A stretch of DNA of 64,000 nucleotides, from contig NZ_LVYV01000054.1 of assembly GCF_001618955.1 (NCBI RefSeq), forward strand, positions 62,001 through 126,000, read 5' to 3'. This DNA comes from Tardiphaga robiniae. GTDB lineage: Bacteria; Pseudomonadota; Alphaproteobacteria; Rhizobiales; Xanthobacteraceae. A program made the translations under genes and the position numbers. The notes under the pieces were generated by a model. The model made no database searches and was not told the origin of the DNA. It saw only the letters and a list, made by a program, of their open reading frames with translations. Below are positions 1 to 8,697 of this stretch, piece by piece (the first letter of the stretch is position 1; every line of letters starts with the position of its first letter).

Positions 1-661
1 ACTGATCCTTCAACTCGTCGATCAGCTCCTCGATCTTCGCGGTCGAGATCGGATCCAGCGCCGAGCACGGCTCGTCGAACAGGATCACTTCCGGCCGAAC
101 CGCGATGGTGCGCGCGATGCACAGACGCTGCTGCTGACCACCCGACAGGCTGAGGCCCGAGGCGTTGAGCTTGTCCTTGACTTCGTTCCACAGCGCACCG
201 CCGCGCAGCGCCCTCTCGACGCGGATGTCCATCTCCGACTTGGAGATCTTTTCGTAGAGGCGGATACCGAAGGCGATGTTTTCGTAAATCGTCATCGGGA
301 ACGGAGTCGGCTTCTGAAACACCATGCCGACGCGGGCGCGCAGCAGGTTGAGATCCAGCTTCGGATCCAGAATGTTCTGGTTGTCGAGCATGAGCTGACC
401 TTCGGCGCGCTGGCCGGGATACAGATCATACATCCGGTTGAAGATGCGCAGCAGCGTGGACTTGCCGCAGCCCGACGGGCCGATGAACGCGGTCACGCGG
501 TTCGCCATCAGCGTCAGGTTGATCTTCTTCAGGGCGTGGTGTTCGCCATAGTAGAAGTTCAGGTCGCGCACGGTGACCTTGGGACGGGTCTCGCCCTGCA
601 GGGCCGACGGCGGCGGCATCGAGACGGAAGGAACGCCAGACGACACAGAAAGCTCACTCAT
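1..661 (-). CDS. pstB: PstB, phosphate ABC transporter ATPase (partial, C-terminus off the left edge)
   Basis: Cytoplasmic ATPase that powers phosphate uptake through PstC-PstA. About 220 codons are visible from the ATG at 661, which overlaps the pstA stop as ATGA, so translation is coupled. Walker [10 protein letters not shown] lies at residues 61-69, followed by a Q-loop ([11 protein letters not shown]), the signature LSGGQQQR and Walker B ILFDEP, in family order. The residues around [10 protein letters not shown] are typical of PstB rather than other ABC ATPases. The first ~28 residues are a low-complexity Ser/Pro-rich extension. It is the last pst gene in view; phoU and phoB probably follow off-window, which is inference from related genomes. 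Confidence 0.97.
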   Translation of the reverse strand, partial: MSELSVSSGVPSVSMPPPSALQGETRPKVTVRDLNFYYGEHHALKKINLTLMANRVTAFIGPSGCGKSTLLRIFNRMYDLYPGQRAEGQLMLDNQNILDPKLDLNLLRARVGMVFQKPTPFPMTIYENIAFGIRLYEKISKSEMDIRVERALRGGALWNEVKDKLNASGLSLSGGQQQRLCIARTIAVRPEVILFDEPCSALDPISTAKIEELIDELKDQ

Positions 662-1503
662 TTTGCTGTCCTCTCGGCGCCGAGAATGCGCGCGCCAATG
701 TTAAGGGCAAGTACGGTCAAGGTGATGATCAGGGCACCGCTCCAGGCGAGCTGCTTCCAGTACTCGTAGGGGCTCTGCACGAAGTTGTTGATGGTCACCG
801 GCAGGTTGGCCATCGTCTTGGTGAGATCGAGGCTGAAGAACTGGTTGCTCAGCGCAGTGAACAGCAGCGGCGCCGTTTCGCCGGCGACACGCGCGGTCGC
901 CAGCAGCACGCCGGTGATGAGACCGGCGCGGGCTGCACGATAGGCGATCCGCTTGATGACCAGGGAGCGCGGCAGGCCGAGCGCCGAGGCCGCTTCACGC
1001 AGCGGGTTCGGCACGAGACCAAGCATATCTTCAGTGGTGCGGACCACGACGGGGATCACGATCACGGCGAGCGCAAGCGAACCGGCGAGAGCCGAGAAGC
1101 CACCCATCGGAACCACCACCGCACCATAAACGAACAGGCCGATGATGATGGACGGGGCCGACAGCAACACGTCGTTGATGAAGCGGATCACCGAGGTGAG
1201 TTTGTCGTGCTTGCCGTATTCCGCGAGATAGGTGCCGGCAAACAGGCCGAGCGGCGCGCCGATGCCGACGCCGATGACGGTCATGATGACCGAACCGACG
1301 ATGGCATTGAGCAGGCCGCCTTCCATGGAGCCGGGCGGCGGCGTGTTCTGGGTGAAGATCTGCAGGCTGATGCCGGCGATACCGTTGTAGAACAGCGTGA
1401 ACAGGATCAGCGCGAGCCAGGTGACGCCAAAGAGAGCGGCACCCATGCAGAGCCCGCGGATGATCGTGTCGTTGCGACGGCGTGAAGCGTAAATCGGGTT
1501 CAT
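658..1503 (-). CDS. pstA: PstA, phosphate ABC transporter permease
   Basis: Inner-membrane permease of 281 residues that pairs with PstC to form the phosphate channel. It has a hydrophobic N-terminal segment (about 18-40), then five more membrane segments around a BPD_transp_1 domain. The coupling loop [17 protein letters not shown] near residue 170 contains the EAA motif that docks on PstB. Its stop overlaps the pstB start by ATGA, and pstC ends one base upstream, so pstC-pstA-pstB is one translationally coupled unit. Length is normal for the family. Confidence 0.97.
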   Translation of the reverse strand: MNPIYASRRRNDTIIRGLCMGAALFGVTWLALILFTLFYNGIAGISLQIFTQNTPPPGSMEGGLLNAIVGSVIMTVIGVGIGAPLGLFAGTYLAEYGKHDKLTSVIRFINDVLLSAPSIIIGLFVYGAVVVPMGGFSALAGSLALAVIVIPVVVRTTEDMLGLVPNPLREAASALGLPRSLVIKRIAYRAARAGLITGVLLATARVAGETAPLLFTALSNQFFSLDLTKTMANLPVTINNFVQSPYEYWKQLAWSGALIITLTVLALNIGARILGAERTAK

Positions 1504-1504
1504 A

Positions 1505-2503
1505 TTAGTTGCCCGCCTTCTTTTCCAGACGCAGCAGCATCAGGCGCGCTGCCGAGAGCACGAAGAATGTCAGCACGAACAGCAGGAGACCGAGCAGGAT
1601 CAGACCCGATTGATGCAGACCGTCGCTCTCCGCGAACTCGCTGGCGATCGCCGCCGAGATCGTGGTGCCCGGGCCAAAGATCGAGCCTGTGATCCGGAAC
1701 GAGTTGCCGATGATGAAGGTCACCGCCATCGTTTCACCGAGCGCACGGCCGAGCGCCAGCATGACGCCGCCGATCACACCGACGCGGGTATAGGGGATGA
1801 CGACGTTGCGGACGACTTCCCAAGTGGTGCAGCCGACGCCGTAAGCGGCTTCCTTGAGCACCGGCGGCACCGTCTTGAACACGTCGACCGAGATCGAGGT
1901 GATGAAGGGCAGCACCATGATGGCGAGGATCAGCGACGCGTTGAACAGGCTGAGATAGGACGGCGGGCCGGCGAAAATCACGCCGAGGACCGGGACGCCT
2001 TCGAAGGCGTTGATCATGAACGGCTGCACATGGTTGGCCAGGAACGGGCCGAGCACGAAGAAGCCCCACATGCCGTAGATGATCGAGGGAATACCCGCGA
2101 GAAGCTCGACCGCCATGCCGATCGGGCGGCGCAGCCAGTTCGGGCACAGTTCGGTGAGGAAGATCGCGATGCCGATGCCGACCGGGATGGCGATCGCCAT
2201 CGCGATCACCGAGGTGATCAGCGTGCCGTAGATCGGGCCCAGCGCGCCCAGCACCGGCGGATCAGCCGACGGTGCCCAGCGCTGCGTCGTCAGGAACGAG
2301 AAGCCGAATTCGCGGAGCGCCGGCCACGCACCAACGATAAGCGACAGAATGATGCCGCCGAGAATAAACAAAACGGACAGCGCCGAGATGCGGGTGATCC
2401 AGTAAAACGCCTGGTCCCCCGTCTTGAAGGCATTCAAAGCCTTCGCACGATCATAAGGTCCGGCAGCGTCCATCGAAGAGCTCTGTACGGCCATGTCTGC
2501 CAC
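1505..2503 (-). CDS. pstC: PstC, phosphate ABC transporter permease
   Basis: Inner-membrane permease of 332 residues, the first transmembrane subunit of the phosphate importer. The start is taken as GTG at 2503, six bases after a GGGGAC ribosome-binding site; an in-frame ATG at 2494 is the alternative. A hydrophilic N-terminal ~30 residues is followed by a hydrophobic helix, the PstC-type segment with [11 protein letters not shown], and a BPD_transp_1 domain with EAA loop [16 protein letters not shown]. It sits 149 bases downstream of pstS, with a strong stem-loop in the gap that could lower its expression relative to the binding protein. Confidence 0.97.
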   Translation of the reverse strand: MADMAVQSSSMDAAGPYDRAKALNAFKTGDQAFYWITRISALSVLFILGGIILSLIVGAWPALREFGFSFLTTQRWAPSADPPVLGALGPIYGTLITSVIAMAIAIPVGIGIAIFLTELCPNWLRRPIGMAVELLAGIPSIIYGMWGFFVLGPFLANHVQPFMINAFEGVPVLGVIFAGPPSYLSLFNASLILAIMVLPFITSISVDVFKTVPPVLKEAAYGVGCTTWEVVRNVVIPYTRVGVIGGVMLALGRALGETMAVTFIIGNSFRITGSIFGPGTTISAAIASEFAESDGLHQSGLILLGLLLFVLTFFVLSAARLMLLRLEKKAGN

Positions 2504-2612
2504 GCCAGTCCCCTGTAATTGTTACAATACCCAAAAGCATTGCCCTGGATGGGCTTGTCAGGGCGCGAAGTCAGAAGAGAAGATAAAGATAAGAAATTCA
2601 GTCCTGTAGCAA

Positions 2613-2640
2613 GCGGAGGAGAGATGCCCCTCTCCTCCGC
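2613..2640 (-). terminator. Strong stem-loop between pstS and pstC (attenuator / mRNA stabiliser)
   Basis: Arms at 2613-2623 and 2630-2640 are perfect 11-base complements enclosing a 6-base loop, about a dozen bases after the pstS stop codon. On the transcribed (minus) strand the bases after the stem do not form a U-run, so it is not a classic complete terminator. A stem-loop here is the usual way binding-protein mRNA is protected from 3' decay or only partly read through, giving more PstS than PstCAB. The structure is seen directly; the role is inferred. Confidence 0.7.
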
Positions 2641-2652
2641 CCACACACCAGA

Positions 2653-3663
2653 TCAGCTCTTGATGTCAGCCGACCAGGTCTTTTCGATCAGCTTGACGAC
2701 GGGTTCCGGCATCGGAATGTAATCGAGCTCTTCAGCCATCTTGGCGCCCTTCTCGAACGACCACTTGAAGAACTTGATCGCTTCAGCCGAGGCCGCCTTG
2801 TCGGTCGGGGTCTTGTGCATCAGGATGAAGGTCGCGGCAGTGATCGGCCACGAGGTTTCGCCCGGCTGGTCGGTCAGGATGACATAGTAGCCAGGAGCCT
2901 TGGCCCAATCGGCGTTCGACGCAGCAGCCTGGAAAGCCGCGACGGTCGGCTGCACGGCCTTGCCAGCCTTGTTGATCATGCCGGCATAGGTCAGCTTGTT
3001 CTGCTTGGCGTAAGCATATTCAACATAACCGATGGCATTCTTGGTCTGGCCGACGTTGCCGGCAACGCCTTCATTGCCCTTGGCGCCGACGCCAACCGGC
3101 CACTCGACAGCCGTACCGGTGCCGACCTTGGTCTTCCAGTCAGCCGAGGCCTTCGACAGATAGTCGGTGAAGTTGAAGGTGGTGCCCGAACCGTCCGAAC
3201 GACGAACGACGGTGATGGCGGCCGAGGGCAGCTTCAGCTTCGGGTTCAGCTTGGCGATGGCAGCGTCATCCCACTTGGTGACCTTGCCGAGATAGATGTC
3301 GCCGAGCACTTCGCCGGAGAGAACCAACTCGCCCGAGGCGATGCCTTCGAGATTCACGACGGGAACGATCGCGCCCATCACCATCGGCCACTGAACCAGG
3401 CCGTCCTTCTCGAGCTGCTCAGCCTTGAGCGGCGCATCCGTGGCGCCGAAGGTCACGGTCTTGGCCTGGATCTGCTTGATGCCGGCGCCCGAACCGATCG
3501 ACTGGTAGTTCAGACCATTGCCAGTCTCTTTCTTGTAGGCGTCGGCCCACTTCGAATAGACCGGGAACGGGAAGGTTGCGCCCGCACCCGTGATGTCGGC
3601 GGCAAATGCCGAGGTCGAGGCGGCAACGAGGCCGGCAGCGACGATCGCTTTGAGGAATTTCAT
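2653..3663 (-). CDS. pstS: PstS, periplasmic phosphate-binding protein
   Basis: High-affinity phosphate receptor of 336 residues, exported to the periplasm. Signal peptide [21 protein letters not shown] is followed by mature [18 protein letters not shown], the conserved PstS start. Phosphate-contact motifs are present: [35 protein letters not shown] and the GNEGVAG loop. The ATG at 3663 has GGAGAC upstream. It is the first gene of the pstSCAB unit, is preceded by a Pho box at 3748-3777, and is separated from pstC by a stem-loop. Expression should rise on phosphate starvation through PhoB. Confidence 0.98.
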   Translation of the reverse strand: MKFLKAIVAAGLVAASTSAFAADITGAGATFPFPVYSKWADAYKKETGNGLNYQSIGSGAGIKQIQAKTVTFGATDAPLKAEQLEKDGLVQWPMVMGAIVPVVNLEGIASGELVLSGEVLGDIYLGKVTKWDDAAIAKLNPKLKLPSAAITVVRRSDGSGTTFNFTDYLSKASADWKTKVGTGTAVEWPVGVGAKGNEGVAGNVGQTKNAIGYVEYAYAKQNKLTYAGMINKAGKAVQPTVAAFQAAASNADWAKAPGYYVILTDQPGETSWPITAATFILMHKTPTDKAASAEAIKFFKWSFEKGAKMAEELDYIPMPEPVVKLIEKTWSADIKS

Positions 3664-3747
3664 GGGATGTCTCCAATCTCGTGAGCGACCGCGCCGGATG
3701 CGCCAGTTGTGCTCACGCCGCCCGTTTAGGGGTGGTCGATTGTGCTT

Positions 3748-3777
3748 TTATGATAGTTCCGTGACACTTGGATGACG
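3748..3777 (-). promoter_or_regulatory. Pho box upstream of pstS
   Basis: Read on the minus strand, three 11-base direct repeats are visible, beginning CGTCATC, TGTCACG and TATCATA, each followed by a 4-base AT-rich or mixed spacer. The known PhoB half-site is close to CTGTCAT with 4-base spacers, so the first two units match well and the third partly. The site lies 85-115 bases upstream of the pstS ATG. A possible -10 (CACAAT) follows at 3744-3739. PhoB binding would replace the -35 element. No other copy was noticed before phoR. Confidence 0.8.
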
Positions 3778-4103
3778 ACGTCAAGCATCTGTAAATACTT
3801 CGTTTTTCTGCCTCTGCGGATAATTTTACCGTGCAAATGACATCGAAAATGCCCTGCCATAAGGTTTATGCCAAGCCGTCAAAATCCACCGTCATAGGGG
3901 TTAACAATATGTTTCAGCAGGCGGAATCCGGCCTCGCGAGCATGCGCGCGTATGACAGCGGCGGGCACGGTATTGAGGTTGATCGGACGCAATGCCGCAC
4001 CACCCGCCAGGGCTTTTTTTGACTGCCTGAGCGATGCGCAGCGATACGGGACCGCCCGAGGGCGGTCGCTATGGGCGCAGGAGAACGAAGGGAGTTTAAG
4101 GCG
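3778..4103. other. Intergenic space between phoR and the pstS promoter
   Basis: Non-coding stretch of about 330 bases. It is more AT-rich than its surroundings at 3778-3920, as expected for sequence upstream of a regulated promoter. I see no convincing gene: the 63-codon reading frame at 3831-4022 on the plus strand has no ribosome-binding site and unlikely composition. A run of seven T at 4014-4020 and the hairpin at 4050-4067 are the only structured elements. Confidence 0.5.
4050..4067 (-). terminator. Possible hairpin terminator after phoR
   Basis: GACCGCC and GGCGGTC form a 7-base perfect GC-rich stem around a CGAG tetraloop, 36 bases past the phoR stop. The minus strand after the stem has no immediate U-run; seven A residues appear only about 30 bases on. 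It may end or slow transcription between phoR and pstS, but could simply be a structured spacer. Confidence 0.35.
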
Positions 4104-5420
4104 TCAGGACGCCGCGGAGGCGGGAGGCGCCGGTGGCGCCTTCACCTGCGGAAAGGCGGCGGTAAAAGTCGCGCCGTTCTTCGGCACGCTTTCGATCAGC
4201 AGCCGGCCGCGGTGCCGGTTCAGGATGTGCTTCACCAGCGAGAGGCCGAGGCCCGTACCGCCCTGTGCCCGGCTGTCGCCGACATCGACCCGGTAGAAAC
4301 GTTCGGTCAGGCGCGGCAGATGCTCGGGGGCGATGCCCGGGCCATAGTCCCGCACGGCGACGCGGATTTCCGGCACACCCTCCGAGGTCGACTCCATGGT
4401 CAGCGAGACCTCGACCTTGCCGCCGGACGCGCCGTATTTCAGCGCGTTCTCGATCAGGTTCTCGAACAGCCTCAGCAATTCCTCGCGATCGCCAGCGATG
4501 GACACCGGCGTCTCCGGCAGCGCCATTTCGATCCTGACGTTGCGCTCATTGGCCAGCGGCTCCAGCCCGTCGCCGACCTGACGGATAATGGGGAGAATAT
4601 CCACCAGCGTATCCGGCCGCACGTGCGCCGACAGTTCGACGCGCGACAGCGACAGCAGATCGTCGATCAGCCGTGCCATGCGGGTCGCCTGCGCATGCAT
4701 GATGCCGAGAAAGCGCTCGCGCGCCTTGGCGTCGTCCTTGGCCGGTCCCTGCAACGTATCGATGAAGCCGGACAGCGCCGCCAGCGGCGTGCGCAGCTCG
4801 TGGCTGGCATTGGCGACGAAGTCGGCACGCATTTCCTCGACGCGGCGCAGCGGCGTCTGGTCGTGGAACGTCATCAGCATGCAGGTGTCGGTGCCGCCAA
4901 AGGCAGTCGGAACCGGCACCGGCGTGATCATCAATTCCATCCAGCGATCGACGGGAACGTGATCGAGATAAGTCGCGCGGCGCGGCTCGGTGGTGGCGAT
5001 GGCCTCGCGCAAGGCGGTAATGATCTCCGGCGAACGCAGCGCGAATTGCGCCAGCTCGTTCTTGCGGAGTGCCGGCGCGAGCTGCGCCGCTGCGGCATTG
5101 AGATGGATGACGCGGCCGGCACGGTCGAGCAGCACGGCGGGATCGGGAATGCCGGCAATGATGGCGCGCACCGCGGGCGCCTCGACAGGATTGGCGGCCA
5201 GCGCCTCGTCGCGCGCCGTCACCACGTCATGCAGCCGCCATGGCACCAGCGCTGCGCCGGCGATGCAGACGAACACGATGCCCGCGCGCAGCGGCGACAG
5301 TTCGCCGAAAAACACCAGTGCGGCCAGCGCCAGGCCGGCTGCCAGCAGGATGATCGCCGAATGCCGCAGCCGATCAGGCCACGGCGAAAACATGGTCGAT
5401 GGAGAAGCTTCAATGGCCAT
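4104..5420 (-). CDS. phoR: PhoR, phosphate-regulon sensor histidine kinase
   Basis: Membrane sensor kinase (438 residues) expected to phosphorylate PhoB when phosphate is scarce. Two hydrophobic segments lie at about 20-38 and 43-60. A PAS-like region follows at ~80-190 (IPDPAVLLDRAGRVIHLN, then an MTFHDQTPLRR turn). The dimerisation helix carries the phospho-acceptor His207 in FVANASHELRTPLAAL, and the ATP-binding domain has FENLIENALKYG, DYGPGIAP and GGTGLGLSLV. Size and order fit PhoR. Its place directly upstream of pstSCAB supports the assignment over a generic kinase. It begins 39 bases after the YbhN-like gene ends, so the two may be cotranscribed. Confidence 0.93.
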   Translation of the reverse strand: MAIEASPSTMFSPWPDRLRHSAIILLAAGLALAALVFFGELSPLRAGIVFVCIAGAALVPWRLHDVVTARDEALAANPVEAPAVRAIIAGIPDPAVLLDRAGRVIHLNAAAAQLAPALRKNELAQFALRSPEIITALREAIATTEPRRATYLDHVPVDRWMELMITPVPVPTAFGGTDTCMLMTFHDQTPLRRVEEMRADFVANASHELRTPLAALSGFIDTLQGPAKDDAKARERFLGIMHAQATRMARLIDDLLSLSRVELSAHVRPDTLVDILPIIRQVGDGLEPLANERNVRIEMALPETPVSIAGDREELLRLFENLIENALKYGASGGKVEVSLTMESTSEGVPEIRVAVRDYGPGIAPEHLPRLTERFYRVDVGDSRAQGGTGLGLSLVKHILNRHRGRLLIESVPKNGATFTAAFPQVKAPPAPPASAAS

Positions 5421-5459
5421 CTGAACCGGATCTCTTCCTGCTGCGAATGCGAACGTATA

Positions 5460-6506
5460 TCAGGCGCCGGAGCGACCATGTTCCTTGAGCGGGTGGCCGA
5501 CGCCGGGCTTGGCGTCCGCCGCGACCGCCTGCAGCTTCTTCGATCGCGAACCGATAATAAGCTCGCGAAGCGTCAGTAACATGACTGATATAAAGAACGG
5601 CGCGAGGTAATAAAGCACCCTGAACAGCAGCATGCCAGCCAGCAGTTGTTCCTGATCCATCATTTCGAGGCCGACCAGCATGGCGGCGTCGAACACGCCA
5701 AGACCGCCGGGCGAATGGCTGGCGAAACCCAGCAAGGTGGCCGAGACGAAAACCACCGCCACCACGACGAAACCGACGTCAGGCTCGGCAGGCACCAGCA
5801 TGTACATCGCGAGCGCGCAGAAGCCGAGATCGATGATGCCGATGGCGATCTGCAGCAAGGTGAGCGGACCGCCCGGGAGCACCACCGACCAGGGGCCACG
5901 GCCGACGCTGCGCGGTTTCATCCAGACCCAGACCACATAGCCGACGAGGCCGGCGAGGATGATATAAGCCAGGATGCGGTTCATCCATGGCGGCACCTGG
6001 TTGATGGCGCTGGCCGCTTCCGGGTGATAGGCGATGCCCATGCCGAGCACCGCGAGATTGCCGAGCCAGAAGGTGAGGCCGGCGAGAAAGACGATCTTGG
6101 CGACATCGACGGCGCTGAGATCCCAGGCCGAATAGATGCGATAGCGCACCGCGCCGCCGGTGAAGACACTGGCGCCGACGTTGTGACCGATCGAATAGCT
6201 GGTGAAGGCCGCCAGCGCGTTGATCCGGTACGGCACGTCGCGGCGACCGATCGTGCGCACCGCAAACCAATCATAGAATGTCAGCGTGAAATAGCCGGCG
6301 GCAACCGACAGCGCCGACAGCATGATCAGCCGCGGCTCGGTCTCCTTCATCGCCCGGAAAACGGCAGCAGCGTCGATGTTGCGCAGCTTGTGATACAGCA
6401 TGTAGCAAGCGATGCCGATCACCGCGACGCTGATCAAGACACCGAGCTTGTGCAGGATTTGCTTCTCGCGCAGAAACGAGATCGCCCTGCGTATTGCTTC
6501 CAGCAT
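5460..6506 (-). CDS. YbhN / lysylphosphatidylglycerol-synthase-type (UPF0104) membrane protein
   Basis: Integral membrane protein of 348 residues with roughly eight hydrophobic segments, matching the flippase-like half of lysylphosphatidylglycerol synthases without the C-terminal aminoacyl-transferase domain. Recognisable family motifs are SYSIGHNVGASVFTGGAVRYR near 105-125 and the SHSPGGLGVFDAAML loop near 265-280. The family is thought to move lipids or lipid-linked substrates across the inner membrane; the substrate here is unknown. It lies just upstream of phoR on the same strand, so a link to membrane-lipid changes in phosphate starvation is possible but only inferred. The C-terminal ~35 residues are hydrophilic. 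Confidence 0.85.
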   Translation of the reverse strand: MLEAIRRAISFLREKQILHKLGVLISVAVIGIACYMLYHKLRNIDAAAVFRAMKETEPRLIMLSALSVAAGYFTLTFYDWFAVRTIGRRDVPYRINALAAFTSYSIGHNVGASVFTGGAVRYRIYSAWDLSAVDVAKIVFLAGLTFWLGNLAVLGMGIAYHPEAASAINQVPPWMNRILAYIILAGLVGYVVWVWMKPRSVGRGPWSVVLPGGPLTLLQIAIGIIDLGFCALAMYMLVPAEPDVGFVVVAVVFVSATLLGFASHSPGGLGVFDAAMLVGLEMMDQEQLLAGMLLFRVLYYLAPFFISVMLLTLRELIIGSRSKKLQAVAADAKPGVGHPLKEHGRSGA

Positions 6507-6835
6507 CTCAACCTCGAATGCGATCCCCTGACCAGAGAGATCTGGACCAGGAAGTCAGACTAGCCTCGGCGGAACCGCCACATCAGTTGTCTCCGGCACA
6601 ACCGTCGTAGCGCGTTTTGCGGCAAAGTGGAATTCGCCGGCTGTGAATAAAAACAAGCCACATCAGTATATTAGGTCACTCCTAACAAACCACCAGCCTC
6701 TCGGGCGCATTCGCTGCGGCAAAATGCCGACGTCCTGACGCGTCTCACGTCACAATGAGGCTTTCGTGACCTCATGCCGCCGATTTGGCGGCGAGACGTT
6801 GATAAAAAAGACGGCAGCGGCATGCACCACAGACC
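6507..6835. other. Intergenic region upstream of the YbhN-like/phoR unit
   Basis: About 330 bases without a gene. It should hold the promoter for the minus-strand YbhN-like/phoR unit and the end of the transcript arriving from 8.5 kb. Visible structures are a hairpin at 6776-6792 (GCCGCC, five-base loop, GGCGGC), a TGAGG/CCTCA inverted repeat at about 6756-6774, and TTAGG/CCTAA arms near 6677-6691. No U-run follows the hairpin on the minus strand, so termination there is uncertain. No RNA gene was recognised. Confidence 0.4.
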
Positions 6836-7135
6836 TCACGTCGCGCGGGCCTGCTGCCTGACCACCACGATGTCGCGCAGCCACGACCCGATGGCGCAGC
6901 CGACGAGATAGAAGCCGAACAATGCGAGGCCGAGGTCGAGCCAGTAGCCGAAGCGGCCGGGCACGACTTTAGCAATCGCGATGCCGACGATGACCGCAGC
7001 GATCACCGACAGGCGCTGGATCCATACCCGCGACACCGAACGTCCGCGATAGACCACGGCGATCCAGCCCATGCAGAAGCCGATCAGGAACGCCCCGAGC
7101 AGCCAGCCCCAGTGAAACATTGCAAGATAGGTCAT
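6836..7135 (-). CDS. Small hydrophobic membrane protein (99 aa), partner of the BON-OmpA gene
   Basis: Protein of 99 residues with three probable membrane helices: about 5-28 (WGWLLGAFLIGFCMGWIAVV), 42-58 and 66-88. It ends with a basic hydrophilic tail. Its start overlaps the end of the BON-OmpA gene by four bases (7132-7135), so translation is coupled and the two products probably act together in the envelope. I do not recognise a named family or catalytic motif. A structural or anchoring role is a guess. Confidence 0.8.
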   Translation of the reverse strand: MTYLAMFHWGWLLGAFLIGFCMGWIAVVYRGRSVSRVWIQRLSVIAAVIVGIAIAKVVPGRFGYWLDLGLALFGFYLVGCAIGSWLRDIVVVRQQARAT

Positions 7136-8535
7136 GGCGCTTGCCTCACAACGAATTCGATCCGGCGATTCTGCAGCTTGCCTTCGTCGGTATCGTTAGT
7201 GGCGATGGGTTGGGTGCTGCCGTAGCCGATGGTGGAGAAACGGTCCGCCGGCAGGCCGGCCTTCACGAGATATTCTTCGACGGCGAGCGCGCGCTTTTCC
7301 GAGAGCGACTGGTTGAACGCTGCGTCGCCATCGCCGTCGGTGTGACCGGCGATCTCGACCCGGACATTGGGGCAGCGCATGGCGATTTCCACGAGGCGAT
7401 CGAGCAAGCCCGCGGAATCCACATTGATGCTGGCGCTGGAGGGCTCGAACCGGATGCGGCCCTTGGTCAGGTTCTGCACAAAGAGCTGCTGGCACACGCT
7501 GGCATCGACCGGCGCCGCGGCGGGCTTCACCGATACTTCGGCCTTGGCCTGCCACCCCTGCGGGAGCTCGCGCGCCAGACTTGCGCGTATCTGGTCCGCG
7601 GCCACTTCGTAGAGCGCGTCACCCGACAGCTTCACCTCGCGGTCGGACACCACCAGCGTGCCGGTCGACAGCCGCGACAGCGCACCCAGTGCCGTCGTCA
7701 CCGCGGCGGCAAAACCACCGGGCGCTCCGATGCTGGCCTTGAGGTTGTCGACGATCTTCTCATTGCCGAACTTGCGTCCGGCAGCCGACGCAAGCGCGGC
7801 GTGGATGGTGTTGTCCGGGACATAGCCGCTCAGCGTCAGCGTATTCGTCACCGGGTCCTTGTTGGCCTGGACCACATAGGGCGGCGCCTTGACGTCATTG
7901 GCCGCGACCGTGAAACCTTCCGGCAGATTCTTCAGCGCGGCCGCAATGGCTTCGCGGCCACCGAGGTCGCGCGCCATGCCGGAGAGGCTGATATTCGTAT
8001 CCGAAATCACCGCCTTGCCTTCCTTCAGCTTGGCGACCTGATCGAGCAAGAGCACAGCTGCGGCATCGAAGCGAACAGGCGCGCCGCGCTTCAGACCCAT
8101 GCGGTCGGAGACCTCGGTTCCGCTGAGCGCGGCGCGGGCCGCTTCCACGATGCGCCCCCTGCTGGCCGGCAATGGCGCAGTCCCCCACAGCGTGACGCGG
8201 ACATTGTCGCGCTCCGCGACCCAGACGAACGGCTTGGCTTCCGCGACGAGACGGGTTTCGTCATTGACCAGGCGAACGCCCGGCGTGGCCTCGACCGACG
8301 AGACCGCGCTGCGGCGACCATCTTCAGAAAATGCTTCGGCAGAAAACGATACGTCACGGCCGGCAACCGTGATCTGGCTCTTGTCCAGGATCGTGTTTTT
8401 CAGCGCGGCAGTGCTACGCGCCGTTAAATCCGTTTCAAGCGGAATCGTGCTAACCCAGGCAGCAACCACCCAAAGGATGGCAAGCGGGATGAGCCCGGGC
8501 CACCATTTGGCACTCCACCTGTAAAATCCGTGCAT
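7132..8535 (-). CDS. OmpA-family protein with BON-type repeats and N-terminal membrane anchor (ArfA-like)
   Basis: Protein of 467 residues. An N-terminal membrane helix (about 12-30, LIPLAILWVVAAW) is not obviously cleaved. The middle (about 45-330) contains repeated BON-like units, each with a small beta-alpha pattern and a VVNNTLTLSGYV- or VSDREVKLSG-type strand. The C-terminus (~355-467) is an OmpA peptidoglycan-binding domain with IRFEPSSASI, VEIAGHTDGDGD, NQSLSEKRALAVEEYL and NRRIEFVV. The architecture resembles mycobacterial ArfA/Rv0899: an inner-membrane anchor reaching to the cell wall. It forms a two-gene operon with the overlapping 99-residue membrane protein. A CAGGACG site precedes the ATG. 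The function is probably envelope integrity; no enzyme activity is evident. Confidence 0.82.
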   Translation of the reverse strand: MHGFYRWSAKWWPGLIPLAILWVVAAWVSTIPLETDLTARSTAALKNTILDKSQITVAGRDVSFSAEAFSEDGRRSAVSSVEATPGVRLVNDETRLVAEAKPFVWVAERDNVRVTLWGTAPLPASRGRIVEAARAALSGTEVSDRMGLKRGAPVRFDAAAVLLLDQVAKLKEGKAVISDTNISLSGMARDLGGREAIAAALKNLPEGFTVAANDVKAPPYVVQANKDPVTNTLTLSGYVPDNTIHAALASAAGRKFGNEKIVDNLKASIGAPGGFAAAVTTALGALSRLSTGTLVVSDREVKLSGDALYEVAADQIRASLARELPQGWQAKAEVSVKPAAAPVDASVCQQLFVQNLTKGRIRFEPSSASINVDSAGLLDRLVEIAMRCPNVRVEIAGHTDGDGDAAFNQSLSEKRALAVEEYLVKAGLPADRFSTIGYGSTQPIATNDTDEGKLQNRRIEFVVRQAP

Positions 8536-8697
8536 TCGACGTCCTGCGGGTCTGGAAACAGAGAGAAAACAAACCCTTGCGGGACTGTCAAATTGAAATC
8601 AAGGCAAACCTCTGGCGTCGCCGCGGGTATTCGAATAACGCTTTGTTCAATCGTTTCTGATCATTTCCGTGGGTAGCATCAATTGCTTGGTCATACG

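Noticed and set aside
3831-4022. 63-codon frame between phoR and pstS
   Set aside because: No ribosome-binding site, lies in promoter-like AT-rich sequence, no recognisable protein.
4071-5579. 502-codon open frame opposite phoR
   Set aside because: Mirror of the phoR gene in GC-rich sequence; Arg/Gln/His-rich composition with no family motif.
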